NCBI GenBank assembly: GCA_004124475.1
Contig: SCKK01000021.1
Coordinates: 1 to 55,140 of the forward strand
DNA: 55,140 nucleotides
Source: Fidelibacterota bacterium
GTDB lineage: Bacteria > Fidelibacterota > Marinisomatia > Marinisomatales > SCKK01
Direction of reading: 5' to 3'
Shown here: positions 36,393-45,516 of the stretch, piece after piece
Layout: each line of letters begins with the position of its first letter
How positions within the stretch are numbered: the stretch's first letter is position 1
The notes under the pieces: model-generated
The model's database searches: none
What the model was told of the DNA's origin: nothing
What the model saw: only the letters and a program-made list of their open reading frames with translations
Made by a program: the position numbers and the translations under genes

Positions 36393-37700
36393 ATGATGCA
36401 AACTTTAACAACAAAGAAAGCGAACAATTCAAATAAGATTTTGGATATCGACAAATCATTCCATAGTTGGTATCGATTCGTTCTTTCTTTTCCTCCACAC
36501 CTTGTTCGAGAATATATAAACCGATTTAAATTAGATAATTCAAATATAGTTCTTGATCCATTTTGTGGAACTGGGACAACTCTCGTTGAATGTAAAAAAA
36601 TGGGAATCCCCAGTATTGGTATCGAAGCACATCCAATGGCTCATTTTGCAGCTTCAGTTAAAATAAATTGGGAAATAGACCCTATTAACCTTATTAACAG
36701 TTCAGAAATAATCGCTGAAAAAGTTATTGAAGAACTTCGTTGTCAAGGAATTGAAGATGAACCATTCTTTCATATTAATGTTATAAACAATCAAAATTTA
36801 ATATCTTTGCCAAGTGAACAATTCAGATTGTTAATTAAAGACTCAATCAGCCCAATACCACTACATAAAACTTTAACTTTATTACAACATCTTAAAAATC
36901 AAGATAATACTAAGATATATAATTATCAGTTGCTTGCACTTGCAAAAGCATTGGTTTCGAATATAGGCAATGTTCGATTTGGCCCAGAAGTTGGAATTGG
37001 CAAAATTAAAGAAGACACACCGGTTGTTTTATATTGGTTGTCGGAAATAAAAAAAATAGCACGTGATATTCAAAATAACGATATCCATTTATCTGGCAAA
37101 TCACAAGTGATACTTAGCGACGCAAGGAATCTTAATAATCAAATTGAAGAAGAATCTATTTCGGCTGTGATAACATCTCCTCCCTATCCAAATGAAAAGG
37201 ATTATACGCGAACGACAAGGCTAGAATCAGTCATATTAGGATTCGTCAGAAGTAAGAATGATTTACGCAATTTGAAGAAGAATCTAGTTCGATCAAACAC
37301 TCGTGGTATCTACTCTTCCGATGATGATGATAAATGGATTTCAGATAATATTACAGTACAAGGAATAGCCCGAGAAATAGAGAAGCGCAGAATTAAATTA
37401 GGAAAGACTTCTGGATTTGAGAAAAATTATCATAGAGTTGCAAAACTCTATTTTGGCGGAATGTTTAGACATCTTTCGGTCTTACGAAATTTCTTAAAAA
37501 GAGGTGCCAAATTGGCTTATGTAGTTGGTGACCAAGAATCATACTTAAGAGTAAATATTCCTACAGGTCATATTCTGGCTGATATGTCACAATCATTAGG
37601 TTATGAAGTGTTAGGGTTGGATGTTTTTAGAAAAAGATTCTCTACATCATCAAAAAAATGGCTTAATGAGGAAGTATTACTTCTAGAGTGGAACCACTAA
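36393..37700 (+). CDS. DNA methyltransferase (beta-type, SPPY motif)
   Basis: A 435-residue enzyme of a Type II-like system. Motif I is IVLDPFCGTGTTLVECKKMG (about residues 52-71) and motif IV is AVITSPPYPNEKDYT (about 258-272). The S-P-P-Y form is most often seen in N4-cytosine methylases, but N6-adenine activity is also possible. Motif I lies before motif IV, with a 185-residue region between them that may contain target recognition. It ends 15 bp before the likely endonuclease gene. Both are more AT-rich than selA and selB, a sign of transfer. Confidence 0.82.
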   Translation: MMQTLTTKKANNSNKILDIDKSFHSWYRFVLSFPPHLVREYINRFKLDNSNIVLDPFCGTGTTLVECKKMGIPSIGIEAHPMAHFAASVKINWEIDPINLINSSEIIAEKVIEELRCQGIEDEPFFHINVINNQNLISLPSEQFRLLIKDSISPIPLHKTLTLLQHLKNQDNTKIYNYQLLALAKALVSNIGNVRFGPEVGIGKIKEDTPVVLYWLSEIKKIARDIQNNDIHLSGKSQVILSDARNLNNQIEEESISAVITSPPYPNEKDYTRTTRLESVILGFVRSKNDLRNLKKNLVRSNTRGIYSSDDDDKWISDNITVQGIAREIEKRRIKLGKTSGFEKNYHRVAKLYFGGMFRHLSVLRNFLKRGAKLAYVVGDQESYLRVNIPTGHILADMSQSLGYEVLGLDVFRKRFSTSSKKWLNEEVLLLEWNH

Positions 37701-37715
37701 AAAAGGATTTTATGG

Positions 37716-38513
37716 ATGTCAATAAGTAACAATAGATATTCACAACTTATTGATTATATATTTCACAAATACTATAAAAAAGGAAAAAAGGAAATCCTAT
37801 TTGAACGTTCTGATTTTAAAATCACAGCAAAGAAATTGAGAATAGAACTCCCTAAAAATTTAGGTGATATTATTTACTCATTCCGTTACAGGGCGAATCT
37901 TCCAGAAAAAATACAGAAAAAAGCAAAAAAAGATTACGAATGGGTAATTGTCCCTAAGGGTCAATCAAAGTATGCTTTCGTTCAAAGAAAATTATCTAAA
38001 ATAATCCCAAATCTAATGATGAGTATCATAAAAATTCCGGATGCCACTCCTGGGATTGTTATGAAATATTCATTGGAAGATGAACAAGCATTGTTAGTAA
38101 AGTTAAGGTATAATAGGCTAATTGATATATTCACTGGTATAACTTGTTACTCACTTCAAAATCATTTACGAACAACCGTTCACGAAATGGGTCAGGTTGA
38201 AACCGATGAGATATATGTTGGCATAGATAGGAAAGGTGCTCAGTACGTTTTACCGATTCAAGCAAAAAGTGGTAGCGATCAAATGGGAATTGTTCAAATA
38301 GAGCAAGATATAGCAGTTTGCAAGGACAAATTCCCTAACCTAATATGCAGACCTATCGGTGCTCAATTCATAAAAGATGGACAAATTGCACTGTTTGAGT
38401 TTGAAGAAAGCAATAAAGTTGTGAGCATTTTGGTTGAGAAACATTACAAATTGGTTCCGCCTAATGATCTTTCAGAAGAAGAGTTAATAAAATATAGGGA
38501 AAGTCTTAATTAA
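37716..38513 (+). CDS. Restriction endonuclease, PD-(D/E)xK-type (putative)
   Basis: A 265-residue protein directly after the methyltransferase. The likely nuclease site is QVETDEIYVGIDRKGAQYVL followed by PIQAKSGSDQMGIVQIEQD (about residues 163-202). An acidic residue on one strand and Q-A-K on the next give the D-(x)n-(E/Q)xK pattern. The N-terminal third is very basic (many lysines), fitting DNA binding. Because it is co-transcribed with the methylase I call it the endonuclease of the pair; specificity cannot be deduced. Confidence 0.7.
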   Translation: MSISNNRYSQLIDYIFHKYYKKGKKEILFERSDFKITAKKLRIELPKNLGDIIYSFRYRANLPEKIQKKAKKDYEWVIVPKGQSKYAFVQRKLSKIIPNLMMSIIKIPDATPGIVMKYSLEDEQALLVKLRYNRLIDIFTGITCYSLQNHLRTTVHEMGQVETDEIYVGIDRKGAQYVLPIQAKSGSDQMGIVQIEQDIAVCKDKFPNLICRPIGAQFIKDGQIALFEFEESNKVVSILVEKHYKLVPPNDLSEEELIKYRESLN

Positions 38514-38524
38514 TTTGATAGAAC

Positions 38525-38538
38525 AAAAGGCTACCCAA
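38525..38538. repeat. Right arm of the 14-bp inverted repeat around the restriction-modification genes
   Basis: AAAAGGCTACCCAA, exact reverse complement of 36309-36322, starting 11 bp after the endonuclease stop. With the left arm it defines a 2.23-kb unit. No target-site duplication is obvious at the edges. A further near-palindrome, ATCCATCAGCCGACGGAT, follows at 38635-38652. Confidence 0.65.
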
Positions 38539-38769
38539 CTCCCGATATCTCAAAGACTCTAGTCACGGAATAATTGGGGAATATCTATTTAATTTTAAAT
38601 CAGATTGTTATTTCCTTTTTGTTCTCCCATAGGATCCATCAGCCGACGGATGGCTTGTCTAGTTTAAAAAGGAAAATAGTCAGTTCTTAAACAGGTGCTG
38701 TCAATATGCTTGCATTCGCTATTTATCCACATTATATTTATTTGGAACTAAGGAAATAGGAGAAAATAT

Positions 38770-39009
38770 ATGGCTACAATTACTGTAAGAAATTTATCTG
38801 AGAAAGTCGTAAAAGCCCTAAAAGAGCGAGCAAAACGCAATAATCATTCTATGGAGCAGGAAGTGCGAGAGATTCTCGAGGCTCAAGCGGTGGATCGAAC
38901 GGAGATTCTTCGCCGGATTGAGGAGGAAATCTGGCCTAAAATTCGAAGACCCATCAGTAAGGAAGAAGTAGATAAGTGGATTGAAAATACCTGGAAACAT
39001 GAGTTGTGA
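38770..39009 (+). CDS. RHH antitoxin (FitA-like)
   Basis: A 79-residue protein. MATITVRNLSEKVVKALKER and AKRNNHSMEQEVREILEAQA form a ribbon-helix-helix DNA-binding domain of the FitA/Arc type. The C-terminal RPISKEEVDKWIENTWKH is the part that would wrap the toxin. It overlaps the toxin gene by 4 bp. TAGGAGAA lies 6 nt before the ATG. Confidence 0.85.
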   Translation: MATITVRNLSEKVVKALKERAKRNNHSMEQEVREILEAQAVDRTEILRRIEEEIWPKIRRPISKEEVDKWIENTWKHEL

Positions 39010-39419
39010 GTCTGGTAATCGATACTAATATTCTTTTTTATTTTATTGCTAAAGTGGAGCCGTTTTTTAAACATAGCCACGCTATTCTTGAAGCAGAAGT
39101 CGAATTAGTGGCACCGGATATTTGGCGCCCAGAATTCTTAAATGCCTTATGGGTTGCAAGTCGTTTGGGAGCGATGGATGAAAACGAGTTAATTAATTAT
39201 TTACCTTTAGCAGCAAATATAATTGATCGAACTGTTCCTGCTGATAGAATTTGGACAGATGCTCTTCAACTTGCTGTAAAGACAGGACATCCTCCTTATG
39301 ATACACTTTTTGTCGCCCTGGCTCAAAAAGAAAAAACGTTGCTTGTGACCTTTGATAAAAGAATTTTAGAAATATTTCCCGGTATAGCCAAAAGACCAGA
39401 TGAGATTCTGAGGAAATAA
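39006..39419 (+). CDS. PIN-domain toxin (VapC/FitB-type)
   Basis: A 137-residue ribonuclease toxin. SLVIDTNILFYFIAKVEPFF has the first aspartate (Asp6), RPEFLNALWVASR the glutamate near residue 43, GHPPYDTLFVALAQ the third acidic site (near residue 99) and LLVTFDKRILEIF the fourth. GTG start at 39006, overlapping the antitoxin stop. Such toxins usually cut tRNA or rRNA. The site is complete, so it is probably active. Confidence 0.87.
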   Translation: MSLVIDTNILFYFIAKVEPFFKHSHAILEAEVELVAPDIWRPEFLNALWVASRLGAMDENELINYLPLAANIIDRTVPADRIWTDALQLAVKTGHPPYDTLFVALAQKEKTLLVTFDKRILEIFPGIAKRPDEILRK

Positions 39420-39621
39420 TCTACTTTAGCACAGATGTTTAGTCCTTTAGTCATGATTTTTTTGCTTTTTTTTCATCCCGAAGCATCGGGATTATTTCTC
39501 GTCGGGGAATTAATGGTATCAGCTTTTCCCGATATGGTTGTCCCTCCCTACGGGACAGGCAGCTTTTTTGGTTTTCCCGTAGGGATGCCTGTGGCACGGC
39601 TTTGCCCGAGTTAGGTAACAG
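39420..39621. repeat. Palindrome-rich gap before selB
   Basis: ATCCCGAAGCATCGGGAT (39475-39492) is a near-perfect palindrome. CCCTACGGGA (39546-39555) is inverted as TCCCGTAGGG (39575-39584), a 10-bp stem around a T-rich loop. They belong to the GC-rich intergenic set seen at 5269, 28482 and 45399. There is no gene or tRNA here. Confidence 0.6.
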
Positions 39622-41502
39622 ATGACACAAGTTGTTATTGGAACAGCAGGACATATTGATCACGGGAAAACGACCCTCGTGAAAGCCTTAACGGGAACGG
39701 ACACAGACAGGCTTCGGGAAGAAAAGGAACGAGGGATGACCATTGACCTCGGATTTGCATTTCTTACAGAAAATATTACTATTATTGACGTACCCGGACA
39801 CGAAAAGTTTATCCGTAATATGGTAGCAGGTGTAAGTACGGTTCAAATTGCACTGGTCACTATTGCAGCGGATGATGGCATTATGCCTCAAACCCGGGAA
39901 CACATCGATATTTTGAATCTGCTGGGGTGTAAATTAGGGTGTATTGCTCTAACCAAAATTGATTTGATTCGAGACCCCGAATGGATTGAATTGATAGAGT
40001 CTGATATTAAAGACTATGCAAAAGGGACCTTTCTCGAAAAGGCGCCTTTGGTCAAAGTATCGGGTGAGACAGGGGAAGGGATCGAAGAATTAAAATCTAC
40101 CCTTATCGACCTTGCTAATGAAGCAGGAGAAATGGATGATCGGGGTTTTTTCCGTCTGTATGTCGACAGGGCGTTTACTATGAAGGGATTTGGAACCGTT
40201 GCAACCGGGACAGTTGTAAGTGGCTCACTCAGTACGGGAGATAGAGTAGAAGTTATTCCAGGTGGAAAAGTTGTAAAAGTAAGAGGGTTACAATCACATG
40301 GAATTAATGTTGGGAAAGTACGAATAGGTGACAGAGCTGCAGTAAATTTATCTGGTCTGGAGAAACGGTTATTAAAACGGGGAAGCCAGTTATCTGAACC
40401 TGGATATCTGACACCCGTTACTCGATTAGGTACTGAGATATTTTTACTCCCTGCCACAAAAAAGACAATTAAAAACGAGCAGAGAGTCAGAATACATGTG
40501 GGAACAGAGGAAGTAATGGGGCGGGTTTATTTGGCGTCAGTGAAAAGGAAAAAGAAAATTAATCCGGGGGAAAAATTAACAGCGCTAATTCGCTTGGAAA
40601 AGAAAGTTGCAGCAGCAGTAAATGACCCAATCATCATCAGGTTTTACTCTCCCTCCGAAACCATAGGCGGAGGCAGAATCTTGGATATTCAACCTCCAAA
40701 ACAATGGGCAGAATGTCAAAAGTGGTTGAGTTCGTTGAACAACCTGGACGAAAAAGCCATCAGAGAAAAATATATTAATTTGAGTTTAAACTATCCCAAA
40801 CGTATATCAGAATGGAGCAAACGGTGGCAAATTTCACCGGATAAAATCAGTCTGTTTCTGGATGAATTGGATGTCATCTATTTGGGACCACCTTCAGATC
40901 CTTTGGTTTCCTTTCAATCGTCTTTGAGTTATCAAATTAATGAGTACATTAACAGAGTCAATCGTTTTCATGACAAAAAACAGTGGTCCAAAGGGATAGG
41001 TTTGGATGACCTCCGACAACAATTGGATTTTAGTGAAGATTTATTCTCCTACGTCACGCAAAGACTGGAATCGGAAAAGGAAATAACCCTTTCTGATGGG
41101 ATTGTGAGGAGATTTGGTTTTAAAATCGAGTTGAAAGGAGAGCGAAAAATATTGGCGGAAAAAGTAATGAGACTGTTTAAAGATTCTGAGTTTATTCCTT
41201 TATCATCACCCGAACTTGGTTCAATCCTCAGTATTCCGGAAAAGGAAATATTGGAAATTGTCCATATTCTCAAGAATGAGGATAAAATTGTCGAAGTTAA
41301 TCGGGCATTATGGTTAGATGCTAAAAATTTTGAGCTCCTTAGGCAAAAAGTAAAACAATTTTTTAAAACCCAATCATCAATGACGGTAAATGATTTTAAG
41401 GAGTTGACAAAAACAACCCGCAAACACGCAATTCCAATGTTAGAATTTTTGGATGAACAACAAATAACAAGTAGAGAAGGGAATATACGAGTTACCGGCT
41501 AA
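39622..41502 (+). CDS. selB: Selenocysteine-specific translation elongation factor
   Basis: A 626-residue GTPase that brings selenocysteyl-tRNA to UGA codons marked by a SECIS hairpin. VVIGTAGHIDHGKTTLVKAL near residue 4, DTDRLREEKERGMTIDLGFA (switch I), IIDVPGHEKFIRNMVAG (switch II) and ALTKIDL near residue 110 are diagnostic. Domains II-III follow, then four winged-helix repeats from about residue 380 that bind the SECIS RNA. It overlaps mutS by 1 bp. With selA it shows that the organism makes selenoproteins, although none is recognised in this window. Confidence 0.96.
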   Translation: MTQVVIGTAGHIDHGKTTLVKALTGTDTDRLREEKERGMTIDLGFAFLTENITIIDVPGHEKFIRNMVAGVSTVQIALVTIAADDGIMPQTREHIDILNLLGCKLGCIALTKIDLIRDPEWIELIESDIKDYAKGTFLEKAPLVKVSGETGEGIEELKSTLIDLANEAGEMDDRGFFRLYVDRAFTMKGFGTVATGTVVSGSLSTGDRVEVIPGGKVVKVRGLQSHGINVGKVRIGDRAAVNLSGLEKRLLKRGSQLSEPGYLTPVTRLGTEIFLLPATKKTIKNEQRVRIHVGTEEVMGRVYLASVKRKKKINPGEKLTALIRLEKKVAAAVNDPIIIRFYSPSETIGGGRILDIQPPKQWAECQKWLSSLNNLDEKAIREKYINLSLNYPKRISEWSKRWQISPDKISLFLDELDVIYLGPPSDPLVSFQSSLSYQINEYINRVNRFHDKKQWSKGIGLDDLRQQLDFSEDLFSYVTQRLESEKEITLSDGIVRRFGFKIELKGERKILAEKVMRLFKDSEFIPLSSPELGSILSIPEKEILEIVHILKNEDKIVEVNRALWLDAKNFELLRQKVKQFFKTQSSMTVNDFKELTKTTRKHAIPMLEFLDEQQITSREGNIRVTG

Positions 41503-44120
41503 TGGCTAACCAAAAGAAAAAACGCGTTGTTCGGAAAGGTGAAACACCCTTGATGCGGCAATACGGCGAGATAAAGGCTCAATATCCTGACTCGTTGGTA
41601 TTATTCAGGATGGGGGATTTTTATGAAACTTTTGAGGAAGATGCGAAAATAGCCTCTAAAATTCTTGGCATTGCACTTACCAAAAGAGCCAACGGGGCTG
41701 CAGCAGATATACCCCTGGCAGGATTTCCATATCACGCTTTGGAATCGTATTTGTACAAACTTATCAGGTCGGGACTTCGAGTGGCTATCTGCGAACAGGT
41801 AGAAGATCCTAAGCTTGCCAAAGGATTGGTTAAGAGAGAAGTGGTGGAAGTGGTTACTCCCGGAACCGCCATTTCAGACAATTACCTGGATCATAAGTCG
41901 AACAATTTTTTAAGCGCTATTTTTCAAAGTAAATTTCAAATCGGATTTGCCTTTTTGGATCATTCTACGGGTGAATTTTATGTGGGAGAATCTCTAAAAG
42001 AAAATTTGAAAGAAATCCTTATCAAGTTTGCACCGAAAGAAATGATCGTGGTTGAAGGTTTGAAATTTGAGAAAACGGATTGGTATAAAAAACTTCGACC
42101 CTTTATTACTGAGATGGATGAATGGGCATTTGATTATGATACCTCTCTTCAGTCACTTTTGGAACATTTTGGAACGACCACCCTCAAAGGTTTTGGATGT
42201 GATGGAATGATAGAAGGTATTTCTGCTGCAGGCGTAATCCTTCGGTATGTTCAGCATAATATTTACGGAAGTCTGGATCACGTGACCAAGTTGACATCCA
42301 TTAAGGATGATGAAGTGATGGGGCTGGATGAATTTACCATCAGAAATTTGGAAATTTTTAAGTCTCTAATGACCCAGGGCACCCACGGTACTCTCATTGA
42401 TATATTGGACAAAACCATCACCTCAGGTGGTGGACGTCTTCTGCGGTACCGATTGAAACGACCTCTCACGAATCGATCTCAAATTGAAAATCGTATTAAT
42501 TGCGTGGAAGGTTTTGTGAATGATAATGAGCTGAGAATGACCGTTATAAGACGATTGAGTGATTGCACGGATTTGGAGAGGATCGTTGCAAAACTGAGTC
42601 AAGGGAAAGCTACACCAAGAGATGTCTGGAGCCTGAAACTAACCCTTGAACTTATTCCTACTTTTATGGAATTGTTGGAAAGTTCGGAGAGTCATCCTCT
42701 TAAGGAACTTGCACATAGGTTCAAAGATACTTCGGAATTGGTGGGATTTATTGAGCAAATAATTACAGATTCACCGCCAATATCTCTTGCAAATGGTGGA
42801 GTTATTTGTGATGGCGTTGATAATGAATTAGATGAACTTAGAGTTATTGCAAGTGGCGGAAAAGACTGGATAGCTTCCCTGAAAAAAAGTGAACGTGAAA
42901 AGACAGGTATCTCTTCTCTGAAGATTGGATACAATAAAGTGTTCGGATATTATCTCGAAGTAACAAAAACCCACTTAGATAAAGTACCCGATACCTATAT
43001 CAGAAAACAGACATTAGTGAATGCGGAAAGATACGTCACTCCGGAATTAAAAGAATACGAAGAAAAAATACTAAATGCTGAAGAGAGAATAATTGAAATC
43101 GAGACACGAATCTTTGAGGAATTGCGGAAATCTGTATTAAAAGAAGCGGGAAAGATACAAGATAATGCAAAAATTTTTAATCAAATAGACCTTTACTCTA
43201 CTCTCGCAGAGGTGGCTAAAATGCATAATTACTGCAAACCGAGTTTTGTTGAAAAACCGTCTATTAGTCTAATAGAATCAAGACATCCTGTAGTTGAAAC
43301 TATACTTTCGGCGGGAGAATCCTTTATTCCTAACGACTTGAGAATGTCCAGTGATGGTGACCAGATTTTGCTTATCACGGGGCCCAACATGGCAGGAAAA
43401 TCGACTTATCTCCGTCAGGTGGGTCTTATAGTTGTCATGGCTCAGATGGGTAGTTATGTACCGGCTTCTGAAGCCAGAGTCGGGATAGTAGACAAGTTAT
43501 TCACAAGAGTGGGAGCGAGTGATAATCTGGCAGGCGGTGAATCTACGTTTCTTGTAGAAATGATTGAAGCTGCTAATATTTTGAATAATGCCACTCAACG
43601 GAGTCTTGTACTTTTCGATGAAATAGGTCGAGGAACAGCTACCTATGATGGATTATCTCTTGCATGGGCAATCACTGAATATCTTCATAATACTCCAAGC
43701 GCACAGGCACGGACATTATTTGCAACTCATTACCATGAGTTGACGGAGTTGGAAGGTCTATTTAAAAGGGTAAAAAATTTCAATGTGGCTGTCAAGGAAT
43801 TTGGTGACAGAATTGTTTTTTTACGGAAAATTGTACCGGGTCCCTGTGATAAAAGTTATGGAATACATGTGGCAAAAATGGCGGGTCTTCCTAAAAGTGT
43901 CATCTCCAGAGCCACCGAAATTCTCTCTCGGTTGGTACATCATGAATTACCTGAGGAAGCGGGAACAGAATCAGTTCAAAGTTCGTCTAAACAATTAAGT
44001 ATTTTTGAGGAACAGGAAACCCAGTTAAGACACGAGCTATCGGAATTAGATATAAATAATATTACACCATTGGAAGCATTAAAGAAACTTGATGAGTTAA
44101 AATCAGAATTTGGCTTATAA
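41502..44120 (+). CDS. mutS: DNA mismatch repair protein MutS
   Basis: An 872-residue mismatch sensor. The N-terminal LVLFRMGDFYETFEEDA holds the mismatch-probing F-Y-E region, and the ABC-type ATPase has LITGPNMAGKSTYLRQVGLI (Walker A, Lys633), LVLFDEIGRGTATYDG (Walker B) and ATHYHELTELE. A C-terminal helix-turn-helix dimer region (ISRATEILSRL onwards) is present. Length is normal for MutS1. It overlaps selB by 1 bp. Confidence 0.97.
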   Translation: MANQKKKRVVRKGETPLMRQYGEIKAQYPDSLVLFRMGDFYETFEEDAKIASKILGIALTKRANGAAADIPLAGFPYHALESYLYKLIRSGLRVAICEQVEDPKLAKGLVKREVVEVVTPGTAISDNYLDHKSNNFLSAIFQSKFQIGFAFLDHSTGEFYVGESLKENLKEILIKFAPKEMIVVEGLKFEKTDWYKKLRPFITEMDEWAFDYDTSLQSLLEHFGTTTLKGFGCDGMIEGISAAGVILRYVQHNIYGSLDHVTKLTSIKDDEVMGLDEFTIRNLEIFKSLMTQGTHGTLIDILDKTITSGGGRLLRYRLKRPLTNRSQIENRINCVEGFVNDNELRMTVIRRLSDCTDLERIVAKLSQGKATPRDVWSLKLTLELIPTFMELLESSESHPLKELAHRFKDTSELVGFIEQIITDSPPISLANGGVICDGVDNELDELRVIASGGKDWIASLKKSEREKTGISSLKIGYNKVFGYYLEVTKTHLDKVPDTYIRKQTLVNAERYVTPELKEYEEKILNAEERIIEIETRIFEELRKSVLKEAGKIQDNAKIFNQIDLYSTLAEVAKMHNYCKPSFVEKPSISLIESRHPVVETILSAGESFIPNDLRMSSDGDQILLITGPNMAGKSTYLRQVGLIVVMAQMGSYVPASEARVGIVDKLFTRVGASDNLAGGESTFLVEMIEAANILNNATQRSLVLFDEIGRGTATYDGLSLAWAITEYLHNTPSAQARTLFATHYHELTELEGLFKRVKNFNVAVKEFGDRIVFLRKIVPGPCDKSYGIHVAKMAGLPKSVISRATEILSRLVHHELPEEAGTESVQSSSKQLSIFEEQETQLRHELSELDINNITPLEALKKLDELKSEFGL

Positions 44121-44125
44121 AAATT

Positions 44126-45157
44126 GTGAAAAATAAATTAACTCTCGTAATTCTATTGTTTGCATGTATCATGAACCCTCTTGTTGGAGAATCAATATGG
44201 GTTAAGTACGGGAATCAGCTTTTCCAAGGCTCAGGAGATGCTGCTTCCATTTCTCTCGGGGAAGCCAATATTGCTGCGGTAAGTGGACCTCTTTCACTCC
44301 TTCTAAATCCCGCCCGATTGTACTTTGAACAGGAGAGATATCTTTCTTTCTCTCATCAGGAGCGGTTTTCAGGACTGGTTAGCTATGATGTAATTGGATT
44401 TCATTTAAAAGATAACCTCAAGTATAAACGGGCATTTGTACTCATAAGAGAAGGGGTTCAAGGTATTCCTAATACTACCCGAGCCCTCTTGTTTGACACA
44501 GGTTCCTTGGATGACGAAAATGAACGTATCCTGGCTTCGAAAATCACCTACTTTAATCAAGTTCAATGGGGAGGAATATTTGGATTGGCTACTATGTGGG
44601 GGGATTGGATTGTAGGGGGTAATGTAAAAGGCATCATTCACCAATTAGGGAGTTACACCGGTTATGGTGTGGGTTTTGATTTTGGGTTGTATCGTGTTTT
44701 TCGTTTTTCAAACACATTTGCTATCACAATTAGGGATGTCACATCTTCATGGATTATTTGGGAGTCAGGTACGGTAGAAAGAATAGCTCCCGAAATTGTA
44801 TTGGGTGATGTACAATCGTTAAAAATCAATTCATTAAATCTCGAAGTCAAATTATTGGCGACGGCACTATTGAGTTTTTCCGGACGAACCAACACAGACG
44901 ATTTTTTTATTGGAAATATGGGTGGGAATTTCCGGTTTGGATTAGATATCATATATAAAGACCGTTTCCACTTGAGATTAGGGCGAAATCCGATTTCAAA
45001 TTATACATCCGGTCTTGGTTTTCTTTTACCCTTTGGGTCAATCGATTATGCTTTCATGCCTTCCCCTCTCGGTTCTATTTTAGGGAACAGCCATTACTTG
45101 ACTTTGAATGTGAAGCTACGATTTCTAAGTTCACTACTGGAATCGGTCAAACGATAA
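44126..45157 (+). CDS. PorV/PorQ-like outer-membrane beta-barrel protein
   Basis: A 343-residue protein with an N-terminal signal peptide (about residues 1-21, MKNKLTLVILLFACIMNPLV, cleaved near VGES). A region like GSGDAASISLGEANIAAVSG follows, with many alternating hydrophobic strands and an aromatic C-terminal end (YLTLNVKLRFLSSLL). The G-x-A-x-x-x-S-L-G-x-A-x-x-A block plus NPARL is typical of the PorV/PorQ family in the FCB group, in part linked to type IX secretion. The start is GTG 44126, 5 bp after mutS. Function beyond outer membrane is uncertain. Confidence 0.7.
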   Translation: MKNKLTLVILLFACIMNPLVGESIWVKYGNQLFQGSGDAASISLGEANIAAVSGPLSLLLNPARLYFEQERYLSFSHQERFSGLVSYDVIGFHLKDNLKYKRAFVLIREGVQGIPNTTRALLFDTGSLDDENERILASKITYFNQVQWGGIFGLATMWGDWIVGGNVKGIIHQLGSYTGYGVGFDFGLYRVFRFSNTFAITIRDVTSSWIIWESGTVERIAPEIVLGDVQSLKINSLNLEVKLLATALLSFSGRTNTDDFFIGNMGGNFRFGLDIIYKDRFHLRLGRNPISNYTSGLGFLLPFGSIDYAFMPSPLGSILGNSHYLTLNVKLRFLSSLLESVKR

Positions 45158-45516
45158 TTGTGGATAACTTGATTGTATCTGCCTCCCGAAAGTTCAGGCT
45201 CATTCAGGCGGGTAGGAAGTTTCATTTTAATGTAGTTTCACATCGGTGATCCTGTCATTTTCCGGTACGCCAAGTGGGTAATATACTCCTCTATCTAACT
45301 ATCTGCTCACCGACCCTTTCCGGGGTCGGTGACGGATAATAACTTGATTCTCCCTGCCCACACTCATTCTTGGGGAACAGATGGGTAGTAATTTTCATCC
45401 CGAAGCATCGGGGCTGATTTCCAATAACTTGTTAATTATTGCAGGGTTATACTTTTTTTTCTTGTACGATTACAACAACTTGATTAAGTTTATAAGCAAA
45501 AATTTTAAGGAAATTT
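45158..45516. repeat. 359-bp gap with a hairpin and dispersed palindromes
   Basis: TCACCGACCC (45307-45316) pairs fully with GGGTCGGTGA (45323-45332) around a 6-nt loop; there is no T-run, so terminator function is doubtful. CCCGAAGCATCGGG (45399-45412) is another member of the CCCGAAGC(T/A)TCGGG set. CCTCCCGAAAGTTCAGGCTC with GGCGGGTAGG (45182-45216) repeats the motif seen at 5292-5336. No gene seen. Confidence 0.6.

Noticed and set aside
36309-38538. Restriction-modification unit as another integron cassette
   Set aside because: The complementary ends are 14 bp long and contain no GTT core; it is reported as an inverted-repeat unit instead.
45307-45332. Hairpin as a rho-independent terminator
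   Set aside because: The 10-bp stem is perfect but no T-run follows on either strand.
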